This document shows, piece by piece, positions 1-7,435 of a DNA stretch of 37,719 nt. Position numbers and translations under genes: made by a program. Source of the stretch: Planctomycetota bacterium (GTDB lineage: Bacteria; Planctomycetota; UBA8742; JACQVU01; JANLHZ01); contig JANLHZ010000142.1 of NCBI GenBank assembly GCA_024653775.1, positions 1-37,719 of the forward strand. The letters run 5' to 3'. The notes under the pieces are model-generated. The model searched no databases, was not told where the DNA came from, and saw only the letters and a list, made by a program, of their open reading frames with translations. The first letter of the stretch is position 1, and each line of letters starts with the position of its first letter.

Positions 1-80
1 ATCATGGGGCGACCGAGAGCGGAACGAAGATGGCGTGAAGATGTGATGTGAAAACGTCAACTTATTTTGACGCGCGTCCT
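1..80 (+). mobile_element. Partial family A MITE-like element (distal end)
   Basis: Bases 1-80 align with the distal 80 or so bases of the complete element at 30344-30538 and, reversed, with 7218-7397. Shared words include GACCGAG, CGAAGATGGCGTGAAG and AACTTATT. The outer terminal repeat is degraded: it ends in GACGCGCGTCC instead of the CAGCCTCC seen elsewhere. A small CGTCAA/TTGACG hairpin (55-60 with 67-72) replaces the outer arm. The proximal part lies outside the window. This looks like an old, decayed copy; no transposase is present. Confidence 0.65.
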
Positions 81-383
81 AAAGCTGAGAACGAAAGGAC
101 CGGATGACAAAGATAACTGTCCGCGCGAGCGCGTCATAAACGCTGGCGGAGATGTGTAGTATGATGAGACGAGGACGTCTGCACTCCCAATCGCGAACGA
201 TGGCGGAAGTACCATGTGTTTGACCGAACTTATACCATAAATCCGAAATCTGAAATCTGCAATCTACAATCCGCCCCCAATGTTTTTTCCCTTAAGATTG
301 AGATCGCGCTAGCCGGTTTATACACTTTCCCCCCTGTGAATTTGTGAATATGGAATCGTTTTTTGCGTGGGGAGTTGTGACGT
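81..383. other. Intergenic region with degenerate repeats, no gene seen
   Basis: I see no convincing coding frame here. Bases 166-188 hold a diverged copy of the GACGAGGACGTC palindrome also present at 4177-4194 and 7970-7987. The words CGATGGCGGAAG near 198-209 recur at the very end of the window (37708-37719). Bases 240-275 are a degenerate tandem of aaatctgaaatctgcaatct type, a low-complexity pattern that recurs with other words in several intergenic gaps. The last 25 bases contain a GGGGAG Shine-Dalgarno for the macro-domain gene. Confidence 0.6.
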
Positions 384-896
384 ATGCGTGAACGCATTTA
401 CCTCCGTATGGGAGACCTTTCGTCGATCACGGCGGACGTCCTGATCAATCCGATAAACACCGAGCTTACCCTCAGCAAGGAAGGCTTCGAGGGACAAATC
501 CTGAAGCTTGGGGGCGAAAACGTCCAGAAGGAACTCAACGAGATCGGCAAAGTCGCGCTAGGCGACGCGGTCGTCACCGCACCCGGCAACATAGGCGTTG
601 GATTCGTCGTACACAGCGTTTGTCAGAGCCGGGTGGAGGTCATCACCGAGGAGATGATGACTAACGCGATGCGCAGCGCTTTCGCGATCGCCAAGGAACG
701 CGGCGTGAAGACTGTTCTGATTCCCGCCACCGCGATAGTCTCGAAAGGCGAGTTTCCGGTGAAGCGCAGCGCGGAACTGATGGTGTCGGAGGCGATCAAG
801 CATCTCGAAAGCGACACGACCGTTGAAGAAATCTTCTTTATCATCGGAAACAATCGCACGTTCGATCTGTACGAAGAGTGCTTGCGGCAAACTTAG
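384..896 (+). CDS. Macro-domain (ADP-ribose-binding-like) protein
   Basis: This 170-residue protein is about the size of a single macro domain, a fold that binds ADP-ribose or related nucleotides and sometimes hydrolyses ADP-ribosyl or O-acetyl-ADP-ribose esters. It opens with the family pattern GDLSSITADVLINPINTEL (residues 10-28), followed by the core strands GFVVHSVC and KTVLIPATAI. The usual glycine-rich loop after the N-A-A-N-like segment (GGGGVDGAI type) is altered to TLSKEGFEGQILKLGG, so hydrolase activity is uncertain and simple ligand binding is as likely. The ATG at 384 is preceded by GGGGAG at 8-nt spacing. It is the first of several + strand genes and is 92 bp from the MBL gene. 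Confidence 0.8.
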   Translation: MRERIYLRMGDLSSITADVLINPINTELTLSKEGFEGQILKLGGENVQKELNEIGKVALGDAVVTAPGNIGVGFVVHSVCQSRVEVITEEMMTNAMRSAFAIAKERGVKTVLIPATAIVSKGEFPVKRSAELMVSEAIKHLESDTTVEEIFFIIGNNRTFDLYEECLRQT

Positions 897-988
897 TCAG
901 GGAATAGGGAGTAGGGAGCAGGGAGTATGTGTTAGAGGTTATGAGTGTAATTGAAAACATTCTGTTCACCGTTCCCTGTCTTAGGCTT

Positions 989-2257
989 ATGAAACCAAAA
1001 TTCGAAATACTGCAAATTCTTCGCGCGCTCGAATATGACCGCCTCGTTCCGGACAAAGAAGGGCCGGATGCGGAGTACGAGGTTACGAGGATTCGCGGAA
1101 GGCTGGACGAAATTCTCTCCGCGGGTGGATTCGAAGATGCGGAGCGCAGGATCGATCTTCTCGATAAACTGCCCGGATCGAACGAGGCGCGGGAAGAATA
1201 CATCCGCGAATTCGGCGTCCACGGAGTCCAGCGCTTCGAAACCGGCGGCGGAAAAATAGCGTACCGGATGCCCGCGGAAACGTTCCCGGTACACGTCAAC
1301 AACCTGTATCTGATCGTCGATGAAGATCTGCGGGTCCTGATCGACGCGGGGTCTGGAATCCACTTTTCGAACGAGCACATCGCGCGCGGCTTCGAGATAG
1401 TCACAAAGATTTTCGGGGAGAGCCGCGCGAGGATGAAGGACCTCGACCACGTAATCATTACACACGCGCACCTCGATCACTTCGGCGGGACGAAGCACAT
1501 TCTGGACAACGCGAGGCCAAGGCTCTGGATTCACGATCTCGACGCGAAAGTGCTCACAGCGTTCGAGGAACGGACCTTCGTCGCGAGCCGAGGGCTTGAA
1601 CGATACATCCGCGAAAACGGCATGCCTGAAAAGATGCGCGCAAGCGTGATGGAAATGTACCTCGCGACCAAGGCGACCTTTTCCTCGATAAGGGTCGACG
1701 AACTCGTCCACGACGAACAACTGATCGTGAACGATTACGTCGCGCATCATGTGCCGGGGCACTGCCCGGGGCAGATTTGCGTCCGGGTAGACGACGTCAT
1801 TTTCACCGGCGATCACATTCTTGCGGGAATCACTCCCCACCAGATGCCTGAGAGCATCACGAGCTACACCGGCCTCGGAACGTACCTGGACAGCCTTCTG
1901 AAGATTTCCAGGGTCGATGGAATCCGGCTTGCACTTCCCGCCCACGAGGAGGAGATATACAACTTCTACGAGCGGATCGACGAAATCGCCAGGCATCACA
2001 TAAAGCGACTCGACAAGGTGATGGAAATATGCCAGGAGCCACTGACGCTGTTCGAAATCTGCCAGAAAATGTTCGGCGACCAGAAAGGCTACGGCAAGCT
2101 CCTCGCGATCGAGGAAGCGGGCGCGCACGTCGAATACCTCGTGGAGCGATCGTATATGATGATCGCCAATCTCCGCGAACTTCAGGATGAATCGGAAGAC
2201 GTTCTGAAGTACGCTGTGCGTAACCAGGGGTTCAAACCGACGACGATTTTTGGGTAG
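989..2257 (+). CDS. Metallo-beta-lactamase fold hydrolase, LACTB2-like
   Basis: The product is a metal-dependent hydrolase of about 422 residues. An N-terminal helical extension of roughly 90 residues precedes the MBL core, which has the zinc motif THAHLDH (about residues 158-164), VPGHCPGQ, FTGDHIL and the late LPAHEE histidine. The C-terminal helical part (HHIKRLDKVMEI, LTLFEICQKMFG, AGAHVEYLVERSYM) matches the winged-helix-like tail of LACTB2-type hydrolases, which act on thioesters or RNA; the substrate here is unknown. The frame is open from GTG 929 (also ATG 941), but that stretch contains a gggagtagggagcagggagta word repeat typical of the intergenic DNA, so ATG 989 is preferred. The stop codon directly abuts a family B hairpin repeat. 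Confidence 0.82.
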   Translation: MKPKFEILQILRALEYDRLVPDKEGPDAEYEVTRIRGRLDEILSAGGFEDAERRIDLLDKLPGSNEAREEYIREFGVHGVQRFETGGGKIAYRMPAETFPVHVNNLYLIVDEDLRVLIDAGSGIHFSNEHIARGFEIVTKIFGESRARMKDLDHVIITHAHLDHFGGTKHILDNARPRLWIHDLDAKVLTAFEERTFVASRGLERYIRENGMPEKMRASVMEMYLATKATFSSIRVDELVHDEQLIVNDYVAHHVPGHCPGQICVRVDDVIFTGDHILAGITPHQMPESITSYTGLGTYLDSLLKISRVDGIRLALPAHEEEIYNFYERIDEIARHHIKRLDKVMEICQEPLTLFEICQKMFGDQKGYGKLLAIEEAGAHVEYLVERSYMMIANLRELQDESEDVLKYAVRNQGFKPTTIFG

Positions 2258-2353
2258 TACATTATATTCGTACCGTCTACGAATTTAACGTACGATTATT
2301 GACGCGCAGTAATAATATTACGATAAATTCGTAGACGGTACGAATATAATGTA
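2258..2353 (+). repeat. Family B hairpin repeat, copy 1
   Basis: This 96-bp element begins on the base after the TAG stop of the MBL gene. Its first 30 bases (starting TACATTATATTCGTACCGTC) are the exact reverse complement of its last 30, so the transcript would fold into a very long hairpin. Inside the shared outer arm the two sides differ: the left inner arm contains AACGTACGATT and the right inner arm, read outward-in, contains ATCGTAATATTATT. This asymmetry gives the element an orientation. Related copies lie at 24121-24214 and 31457-31550, with a half copy at 22412-22452. TA flanks both ends, compatible with Tc1/IS630-type insertion at TA. Confidence 0.9.
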
Positions 2354-2431
2354 ATAATGACCGCGGGGTGGAAATTCTTGACTATGTCGCCTCAACCGTT
2401 TACCTTCTTCTGCTCCTTTTAAGGCGGCTTA

Positions 2432-2635
2432 ATGGCGCAAGCGATCGAAAAAATCCGGAAACTCTTTTCACTTGATATTCTCAGGTGTCCCGCGGACGAC
2501 CGTGGCGAACTCGAACTTCGAACCGAGGACGTCAGGTGCCGGTCGTGCGGGAGGATATACCCGATCGTAGGCGGCTTCCCGGTTTTGATCGTCAGCGAGT
2601 CGCGTTTCGAACCCGAACCCGGCAATAATCTATAA
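2432..2635 (+). CDS. Trm112-like zinc-ribbon protein (YcaR/UPF0434 type)
   Basis: The 67-residue protein matches the small bacterial Trm112-like family: SLDILRCPADDRGELEL, then CRSCGRIYPIVGGFPVLI (residues 36-53). In eukaryotes Trm112 activates methyltransferases; the bacterial role is poorly defined. The second zinc knuckle (CRSC) is intact, but the first is CPAD rather than CPxC, so a four-cysteine zinc site is not complete, as also happens in some bacterial members. It is followed after 12 bp by the metallophosphoesterase gene, suggesting co-translation. Methyltransferase genes in this window are far away, so no partner can be inferred. Confidence 0.8.
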   Translation: MAQAIEKIRKLFSLDILRCPADDRGELELRTEDVRCRSCGRIYPIVGGFPVLIVSESRFEPEPGNNL

Positions 2636-2647
2636 GGACACTTCCGC

Positions 2648-3421
2648 ATGGCTCTTCCAGCAAAGATCGCCGTTTTGTCGGACATTCATTCCAACATCGA
2701 AGCATTCGAGGCTTGTATCGGAGACGTCGCGTCCAACGGCGTCGAGGATTACTTCTGCCTGGGTGACATCATAGGCTACGGTCCGAATCCGCGGGAATGT
2801 CTCGACATCGCTAGAGATTTCTTCCGCGTGTGTCTGATCGGAAACCACGAGGAGGCTGTTCTCGACATACCGGAGGATTTCAACGAGCACGCGAAGAAAG
2901 CCGTCCACTGGACGCGCGACACTATCAACAGTCCAGACAAGTCTCCGGAGGAGATCGGCGAGTTCTGGAACTACATCGACACCATGAGAAAGACCTACGA
3001 GGACGGCGATTATCTCTTCGTCCACGGAAGCCCGCGGGATCCAACCCGCGAGTACATCATGCCCCGCGACGGTCAAGACAAGCCGAAGATGGCGGACATT
3101 TTCGCAATGCTGAAACGATACTGTTTCGTCGGTCACACCCACGTTCCCGGAGTGTTCCGTCAGGACGGCACGTTCATCCATCCCGCGGAGATGGACGGTA
3201 GCAAGTGGAAGCTCAACGGCGAGAAAGCGCTTTTCAATATCGGAAGCGTCGGACAGCCGAGGGATCAGGATAACCGTTCGTGCTATCTGATCATCCACGT
3301 CGACGATGGTTACGTCGAGTGGCGCAGGGTCAAGTACGATTACGTCAGCACCATGCGCAAGATCAGGAAGCAGAGCGGACTTTCAGACTTCCTCGCGGAT
3401 CGCCTCGCGTATGGAAAATAG
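2648..3421 (+). CDS. YfcE-like calcineurin-type metallophosphoesterase
   Basis: This 257-residue protein shows the full dimetal phosphoesterase signature: SDIHSN (D12, H14), GDIIGYG (D40), GNHE (N66, H67), the later FVHGSP histidine and GHTHVPGVF. The arrangement matches the YfcE/MJ0936-type cytosolic phosphodiesterases, about 165-250 residues long, acting on cyclic or bis-phosphodiester substrates; the natural substrate cannot be told. The start ATG 2648 has AAGGA 8 nt upstream. It sits 12 bp after the Trm112-like gene and 33 bp before a second MBL gene, in a likely operon. The C-terminal tail (residues 225-257) is basic and beyond the core fold. Confidence 0.85.
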   Translation: MALPAKIAVLSDIHSNIEAFEACIGDVASNGVEDYFCLGDIIGYGPNPRECLDIARDFFRVCLIGNHEEAVLDIPEDFNEHAKKAVHWTRDTINSPDKSPEEIGEFWNYIDTMRKTYEDGDYLFVHGSPRDPTREYIMPRDGQDKPKMADIFAMLKRYCFVGHTHVPGVFRQDGTFIHPAEMDGSKWKLNGEKALFNIGSVGQPRDQDNRSCYLIIHVDDGYVEWRRVKYDYVSTMRKIRKQSGLSDFLADRLAYGK

Positions 3422-3454
3422 GGGCTAGGATTGAGGGGTGAGGGGCGAGTCGGA

Positions 3455-4117
3455 ATGATTCACGAAAAGCCGCTAGTCGTCGAAACAGTTGTCGTTCACT
3501 TCTTCCAGGTGAACTGCAGCGTCGCGTACGACAGAAACACCCGCGACTGCTACATCTTCGACCCTGGTGGCCACCACGGCAGGGTGATTTCGAAGATTCA
3601 GGATCTGAAGCTGAAACCCAAGGCGATCATCCAGACCCACGGGCATCTCGACCACGTCCAGGAGGCCGGGCTGCTACAGAAAGCCCTCGGCGTTCCGGCG
3701 TACGCGCACGTAAATGACGAGTTCCTTTATGCGAACGTCCGCGTGCAGGCGCAGATGTTCGGGATGGACCTTGACGGTCCGCCGCTTGCGATCGAGCGGT
3801 ACGTCGAGGATGGAGACGAGTTCGAACTTACAAGTGACGTGAAGTTCCGCGCGATTTGCACGCCGGGCCACACTCCGGGCGGGGTGAGCTACTTTAGCGA
3901 AGACTCGGACCCGCCCACGGTGATTGTGGGCGACACGCTGTTCCTGCGCTCCGTGGGAAGGACCGACCTCCCCGGCGGCGACTTCGGCACTCTAGAGCAC
4001 AGCGTCCGCGACAGGCTGTACAAACTCCCGAAGGAGACCGTCGTCTACACCGGCCACGGCGTCACGACCACCATCGGCTTCGAGCGCGAGAATAACATGT
4101 TCATCCGCGCGGTGTAG
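3455..4117 (+). CDS. MBL-fold hydrolase, glyoxalase II-like (YcbL type)
   Basis: The 220-residue product has the glyoxalase-II-type metallo-beta-lactamase motifs THGHLDH (residues 61-67), TPGHTPGG, VGDTLF and a terminal YTGHGVTTTIGFERENN. The pattern TDLPGGDFGTLEHSVRDRLYKLP is typical of short YcbL-like proteins that lack the substrate-binding domain of true glyoxalase II. Thioester hydrolysis is the family activity, but the exact substrate is not predictable. The frame is open upstream to a TTG at 3431 across a ggggtgaggggcgag word repeat; ATG 3455 with GAGG upstream is the better start. It is the last gene of the 2432-4117 run and is followed by two hairpins. Confidence 0.85.
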   Translation: MIHEKPLVVETVVVHFFQVNCSVAYDRNTRDCYIFDPGGHHGRVISKIQDLKLKPKAIIQTHGHLDHVQEAGLLQKALGVPAYAHVNDEFLYANVRVQAQMFGMDLDGPPLAIERYVEDGDEFELTSDVKFRAICTPGHTPGGVSYFSEDSDPPTVIVGDTLFLRSVGRTDLPGGDFGTLEHSVRDRLYKLPKETVVYTGHGVTTTIGFERENNMFIRAV

Positions 4118-4132
4118 GCGGGGAATCTGAAT

Positions 4133-4197
4133 TCCTCTCCGCGGCTCCGCGGAGAGCGCGGAGAATTCCTGGGAGTGCGGACGTCCTCGTCCGCGCA
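4133..4197. repeat. Two short hairpin repeats downstream of MBL gene
   Basis: Bases 4135-4143 (CTCTCCGCG) pair perfectly with 4148-4156 around a GCTC loop, and the flanks carry GAATTC on both sides. Bases 4177-4194 form GCGGACG-TCCT-CGTCCGC. The second palindrome, with its neighbouring GGGAG, recurs at 166-188 and 7970-7993. Neither hairpin has a U-tract, so they look like dispersed repeats that may end or stabilise transcripts rather than canonical terminators. Confidence 0.6.
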
Positions 4198-4259
4198 AAA
4201 TCATACGAAAAATTAAAGCCTGTCCCCAGTGATTAACATAATCAGATGCCAGAGCTTGA

Positions 4260-4784
4260 TCATGATCCGGGCACCTCCTTGTAGCCGATTTCGATGTCGA
4301 ACTCGGCCGCGCCTTTATCTATCCTGACACCCTGATCGACCTCACCTGTATCGCTAAATCCTCCTTGGTAGCTAATGCACATCCCAATGGGATCCGGGCC
4401 GAGTAGTCCGCCTCCGTCCCAGATGATTCTAAGCTCGTGACGATCCCCGCTCACTGACATCGCCTTGATCTTCGTGACCAGCAAACGCATGCCTGATGAC
4501 GGAGATAGAATTGGTGCTGGGTTGGTTGCCAATGAGTTGTGAACCCTATCGCGCTCCAGCATGGCCTTTTCCATGAAGTGCGTTAGGCTTGGATCTAGAT
4601 CGGCTGGCGCAAAATGATTGTTTATTATGACGTTCCCGCCGGACATTGATCCGACAGAAGCACCGCCAACGCCCGAGGAGACATTAGTCGTTGATTCAGC
4701 ACCTCCCTTTTTTTTGAGGTGGAGTAACAATTTCCGAACGCTCCCAAGAAGCCACTCCCAGATTATCGCTATCGCTATCGTCAT
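4260..4784 (-). CDS. Unrecognised membrane-anchored protein
   Basis: The 174-residue product is not recognised. Residues 1-23 (MTIAIAIIWEWLLGSVRKLL start) are hydrophobic then basic, suggesting an N-terminal anchor; the IAIAI segment is encoded by a short hexanucleotide repeat. A Gly/Ser/Thr-rich linker with SGGNVIINNHF follows, then a soluble domain ending in EFDIEIGYKEVPGS that looks beta-rich. ATG 4784 is the first possible start because an in-frame TGA lies six codons upstream. The Shine-Dalgarno is weak. GC is lower than in neighbours. It stands alone between opposing transcription units, so the call is less secure than for its neighbours. Confidence 0.5.
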   Translation of the reverse strand: MTIAIAIIWEWLLGSVRKLLLHLKKKGGAESTTNVSSGVGGASVGSMSGGNVIINNHFAPADLDPSLTHFMEKAMLERDRVHNSLATNPAPILSPSSGMRLLVTKIKAMSVSGDRHELRIIWDGGGLLGPDPIGMCISYQGGFSDTGEVDQGVRIDKGAAEFDIEIGYKEVPGS

Positions 4785-4934
4785 CGCACTCGTATCGTTT
4801 CAGTAATAAAAGATAACTACTACCAATCATGTAATCTGAGTTGCGGATTGTTGCAAACGCAAATTCGCCGACGCGGAAACAAATCGCAACAGTTATTCGC
4901 GATTATTCGGGACATGTACTACTAAAATATAATG

Positions 4935-4977
4935 TTCTCCGCGAGTCTCCGCGTCCTCTGCGCCTCCGCGCTGAAGG
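4935..4977. repeat. Degenerate ctccgcg word repeat
   Basis: The stretch repeats ctccgcg/cctctgcg-like words (tctccgcgag, tctccgcgtc, ctctgcgcct, ccgcgctgaag). Similar ctccgcgg words occur at 4135-4165. It lies just downstream of the crotonase stop codon. It is one of several gaps filled by variable short-word tandems and has no coding sense that I can support. Confidence 0.5.
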
Positions 4978-4992
4978 GTTGCGCAAATCAAT

Positions 4993-5766
4993 CTACTTTC
5001 CACGCCAGACGGGGTCGCGCTTTTCAAGGAACGCGCTCAAACCTTCCGCGCTGTCTTCAAGCGAGAAAACTTCTACGAGCTTGCCTTCCAGATAGCCGAG
5101 TCCCGCGTCGAAACCCTTGTCGAGCATCTGGTAGTACGCTTCGAGCCCTTTGCCAAGCACCGCGGGGCTTTTCGACGCGAGAAGTTTCGCGACGCGATCG
5201 ACTTCCGCGTCTAGTTTATCGTCCGGAACGCAGCGCGTGATCCAGCCGATGCGCTCGGCTTCGCTTGCGCCAATGCGCTCGCCCGTGAGGACGAGTTCGA
5301 GCGCGCGCTTTCGGCTCACGTTCCTGAAAAGTCCCGCCATCACCATCATCGGGAAGACGCCGACGTTGACTTCCGGCACGCCGAACCCGGCGGACTCCCC
5401 GGCGATTGCGACGTGGGATCCCATGACAAGCGAAGTCGCACCCGCGAGGGCGTGGCCGTGGATTTTCGCCACTATAGGCGTTTTCATCGACCACATCGTC
5501 ACGTTCAGGTCCTTGAACGACGCGGGCGGGAATTTTCGCTCTTCGCCCGCGGCGTGCATCTGGCTGAGGTCCGCGCCCGCGCACCAGACCTTCCCGTTCG
5601 CGGCGAGTACGATGACCCTCGTTTCCGGAGACGCGTCGAGCATTTTCAGCGCCGCCGTCAGCTCAGAGAGCATCTGGCTCGAGAGGGAATTCCGCTTTTC
5701 CGGACGGTTCAGGCGAAGTGTGCTTATGAAGTCCGCGGTTTCGAGCTGGAGGGTTTCGAAGGTCAT
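4993..5766 (-). CDS. Enoyl-CoA hydratase/isomerase (crotonase family)
   Basis: The 257-residue length is typical of the crotonase superfamily, which acts on acyl-CoA thioesters. The oxyanion-hole segments are WCAGADLSQM (residues 61-70) and HGHALAGATSLVMGSHVAIAG (103-123). The catalytic glutamate is E132 in FGVPEVNVGVFP; the position equivalent to the first hydratase glutamate is not obvious around residue 110 (AGATS), which favours an isomerase- or methylglutaconyl-CoA-hydratase-like relative over the classic two-Glu enoyl-CoA hydratase. ATG 5766 has AAAGGA upstream at good spacing. It stands alone on the minus strand, so its pathway (fatty acid or branched-chain degradation) is not set by context. 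Confidence 0.85.
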   Translation of the reverse strand: MTFETLQLETADFISTLRLNRPEKRNSLSSQMLSELTAALKMLDASPETRVIVLAANGKVWCAGADLSQMHAAGEERKFPPASFKDLNVTMWSMKTPIVAKIHGHALAGATSLVMGSHVAIAGESAGFGVPEVNVGVFPMMVMAGLFRNVSRKRALELVLTGERIGASEAERIGWITRCVPDDKLDAEVDRVAKLLASKSPAVLGKGLEAYYQMLDKGFDAGLGYLEGKLVEVFSLEDSAEGLSAFLEKRDPVWRGK

Positions 5767-5812
5767 TTGTCCATCCTTTTGATTGTAAGGTCGTTAAATT
5801 GATATGATTTCT

Positions 5813-5905
5813 CCCTCTCCCACCGGGAGAGGGCCGGGGTGAGGGAAAAAGAAATGCCCTTCATCCGCCTTCGTACCCTTCTCCCAAATGGGAGAAGGGT
5901 ACGAA
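5813..5905. repeat. Two palindromic repeats between divergent genes
   Basis: Bases 5813-5821 (CCCTCTCCC) pair with 5825-5833 around ACC and are followed by GCCGGGGTGAGGG, a widely distributed bacterial intergenic repeat pattern. Bases 5870-5885 (TTCGTACCCTTCTCCC) pair perfectly over 16 bp with 5890-5905 around AAAT. Both sit between the divergent crotonase and Ig-domain genes, so they occupy the promoter region; they could be REP-like elements or regulator sites. Confidence 0.7.
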
Positions 5906-5948
5906 TTCAGTTTCAGTTCACAATACACGAATTCAAAGGACGATCAAG

Positions 5949-7148
5949 ATGTACCACATTCGCATCCCGCTGCTCTTCGCATGGGCCATGTTGACGTTCT
6001 TCGGTCCTTCGGCATCTGCGGAAGCTCCGCGCTACGAAGTCGTCGTCACTCCCGACTACGTTACGTGCGCGCCGGGCGCGGAGATCGAGCTTTCCGTGAA
6101 GCTGTACTACCGCGGACGGGAGGTTCATCCGGAAGGCTGGGGCGACTTCGCGTTCACCGCGGAGGCGGGAGTGTTCCGCGACAACATCTTCTTCGCGCCG
6201 CTTTCGGGGGGAACGTACCAGGTGCGCGTCCATTACAAACTCGGTCATCCGGATAACGACGGCATCATCTACGTCCGGGTCGACGAAAGCCTTGGCGCTG
6301 CCCGGCGCGCGAACGAGATCGACTCCGGGACTGATACGGACTCCGGGACCGGGGAGACTCCCCGCGATCTTCCCGCGGACAAGCTGCTCATCGTTCCCGC
6401 GGAGGTGTACGTGTCGCCGGGAGACAGCGTGCAGTTTCGAGTCCGGACCATCAGCGGCTATCTGTATCCAGCCCGCGCGGTTCGCTGGAGCATCGAGGGT
6501 TCCGGGCACATCGACGAGACGGGAAGGTTCGTCGCAAGCGAGACAGGCGAGGTGAAAGTTTCGATCGCGCACGAAGACGGAAGGTCCGCGAGCGCGACGG
6601 CGCACGTTCAGAGTTCGAGGCTTGCGAGAATCGAAATCGACGCGCCGGACGTGGCGCTTGGCGTCGGAAGCAGGGTGCAGCTTCGCGCGTTCGCGTACGA
6701 CTCGAACGGAGGGCTCGTCGACCAGGCCTTCAACTGGCAGGCGTCGGGCGGCACCGTCAGCGACGACGGAATCTTCACCGCGACGCGCGCCGGACGGGCG
6801 GCGGTGGTCGTCTACACCACGGATTCGAACGTCAGCGCAAGCGCGGTGTTCACAGTCGTGCGCAAGGTTCCACGCAGGATCGAGGTGCATCCTTCGATAA
6901 GTCATCTCGCGCCGGGCGAAACGATCGGCCTTCAGACCTTCGGCGTCGACGGGGACGGCAATCTTTTCGTCGTACAGGCAGAGTACCTCCCGACCGCGGG
7001 GACCGTCGACGAGCACGGCAACTTCCACGCGCCGGAGAACTTCAGCGGGCGGATTCACATCGTCGCGTATCACCCGGAATCGAGGAGGCGCGCGGTGGCG
7101 ACGGTCGAGATCATCGGGGACGCGCTCGAAGAAGTCGAGGACAATTGA
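5949..7148 (+). CDS. Secreted protein with bacterial Ig-like (BIG2-type) repeats
   Basis: The 399-residue protein starts with a signal peptide (residues 1-24, cleavage likely after SASA). The rest is a series of beta-sandwich repeats of about 80-85 residues, each with a xxDETGRF or SDDGIFTA turn followed by a G..xVxV strand: one at about 148-225, a second at 228-305 and a third at 310-388, preceded by a divergent first domain at 30-110. This is the pattern of bacterial Ig-like group 2 domains, which build adhesins and envelope proteins. A Ser/Asp/Thr-rich linker (about 118-138) separates the first domain. SD AAGGA precedes ATG 5949. No anchor or sorting signal is visible, so the partner surface is unknown. 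Confidence 0.8.
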   Translation: MYHIRIPLLFAWAMLTFFGPSASAEAPRYEVVVTPDYVTCAPGAEIELSVKLYYRGREVHPEGWGDFAFTAEAGVFRDNIFFAPLSGGTYQVRVHYKLGHPDNDGIIYVRVDESLGAARRANEIDSGTDTDSGTGETPRDLPADKLLIVPAEVYVSPGDSVQFRVRTISGYLYPARAVRWSIEGSGHIDETGRFVASETGEVKVSIAHEDGRSASATAHVQSSRLARIEIDAPDVALGVGSRVQLRAFAYDSNGGLVDQAFNWQASGGTVSDDGIFTATRAGRAAVVVYTTDSNVSASAVFTVVRKVPRRIEVHPSISHLAPGETIGLQTFGVDGDGNLFVVQAEYLPTAGTVDEHGNFHAPENFSGRIHIVAYHPESRRRAVATVEIIGDALEEVEDN

Positions 7149-7217
7149 GAGTTAAGAGTTAAGAGTTAAGAATTACGAATTGAGAATTAAGAAATCACTT
7201 TTGTTCGGGCATAATTA
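7149..7217. other. Degenerate gagttaagagttaagaatt word repeat
   Basis: Directly after the Ig-protein stop, the sequence runs through gagttaagagttaagagtta, then aattacgaattgagaattaag. Comparable word tandems with other units are at 240-275, 901-927, 17988-18035, 22905-22950 and 26826-26900. No gene or hairpin is visible, and the run ends where the family A element begins. Confidence 0.55.
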
Positions 7218-7397
7218 GGAGGCTGAAATTAATAAGTTGTACATCTCGCATCTCATCTTCACGCCATCTTCGTTTCGCAGTCGGTCGCGAAATCCTCAAC
7301 GGAACTATAGCTACGCCTCCGGTTTCGCTCTCTCCCGCAAAACGAACCTGGAGCAAATCTGAGCGCGATTTTGTAAAACTTATTAATTTCAGACTCC
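7218..7397 (-). mobile_element. Family A MITE-like element, complete copy
   Basis: The 180-bp element is bounded by near-perfect 26-bp terminal inverted repeats, left end GGAGGCTGAAATTAATAAGT and right end its complement with two changes. Its reverse complement aligns along its length with 30344-30538, and its distal part with 1-80. It has no transposase. On the minus strand, a stretch of about 25 codons reads KSRSDLLQVRFAG and onward to VAIVPL, matching the same frame of the other full copy. It lies just upstream of the gene at 7436 and may have supplied or displaced that gene's promoter. Confidence 0.85.
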
Positions 7398-7435
7398 CTA
7401 TCGCGATAACGACCACATCCCTGGAGGCATTCACA

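Noticed and set aside
932-2128. Long minus-strand ORF opposite the MBL gene
   Set aside because: It is a composition-driven shadow: the + strand frame has metal-binding motifs and an MBL fold, the reverse frame has none.
2258-2353. Family B hairpins as CRISPR repeats
   Set aside because: They are single, widely separated inverted repeats without regular spacers, not clustered direct repeats.
5913-7073. Long minus-strand ORF (386 codons) opposite the Ig-domain gene
   Set aside because: The + frame has a signal peptide and repeated Ig-like domains; the reverse product is Arg/Val-rich with no domain pattern, typical of antisense frames in GC-rich genes.
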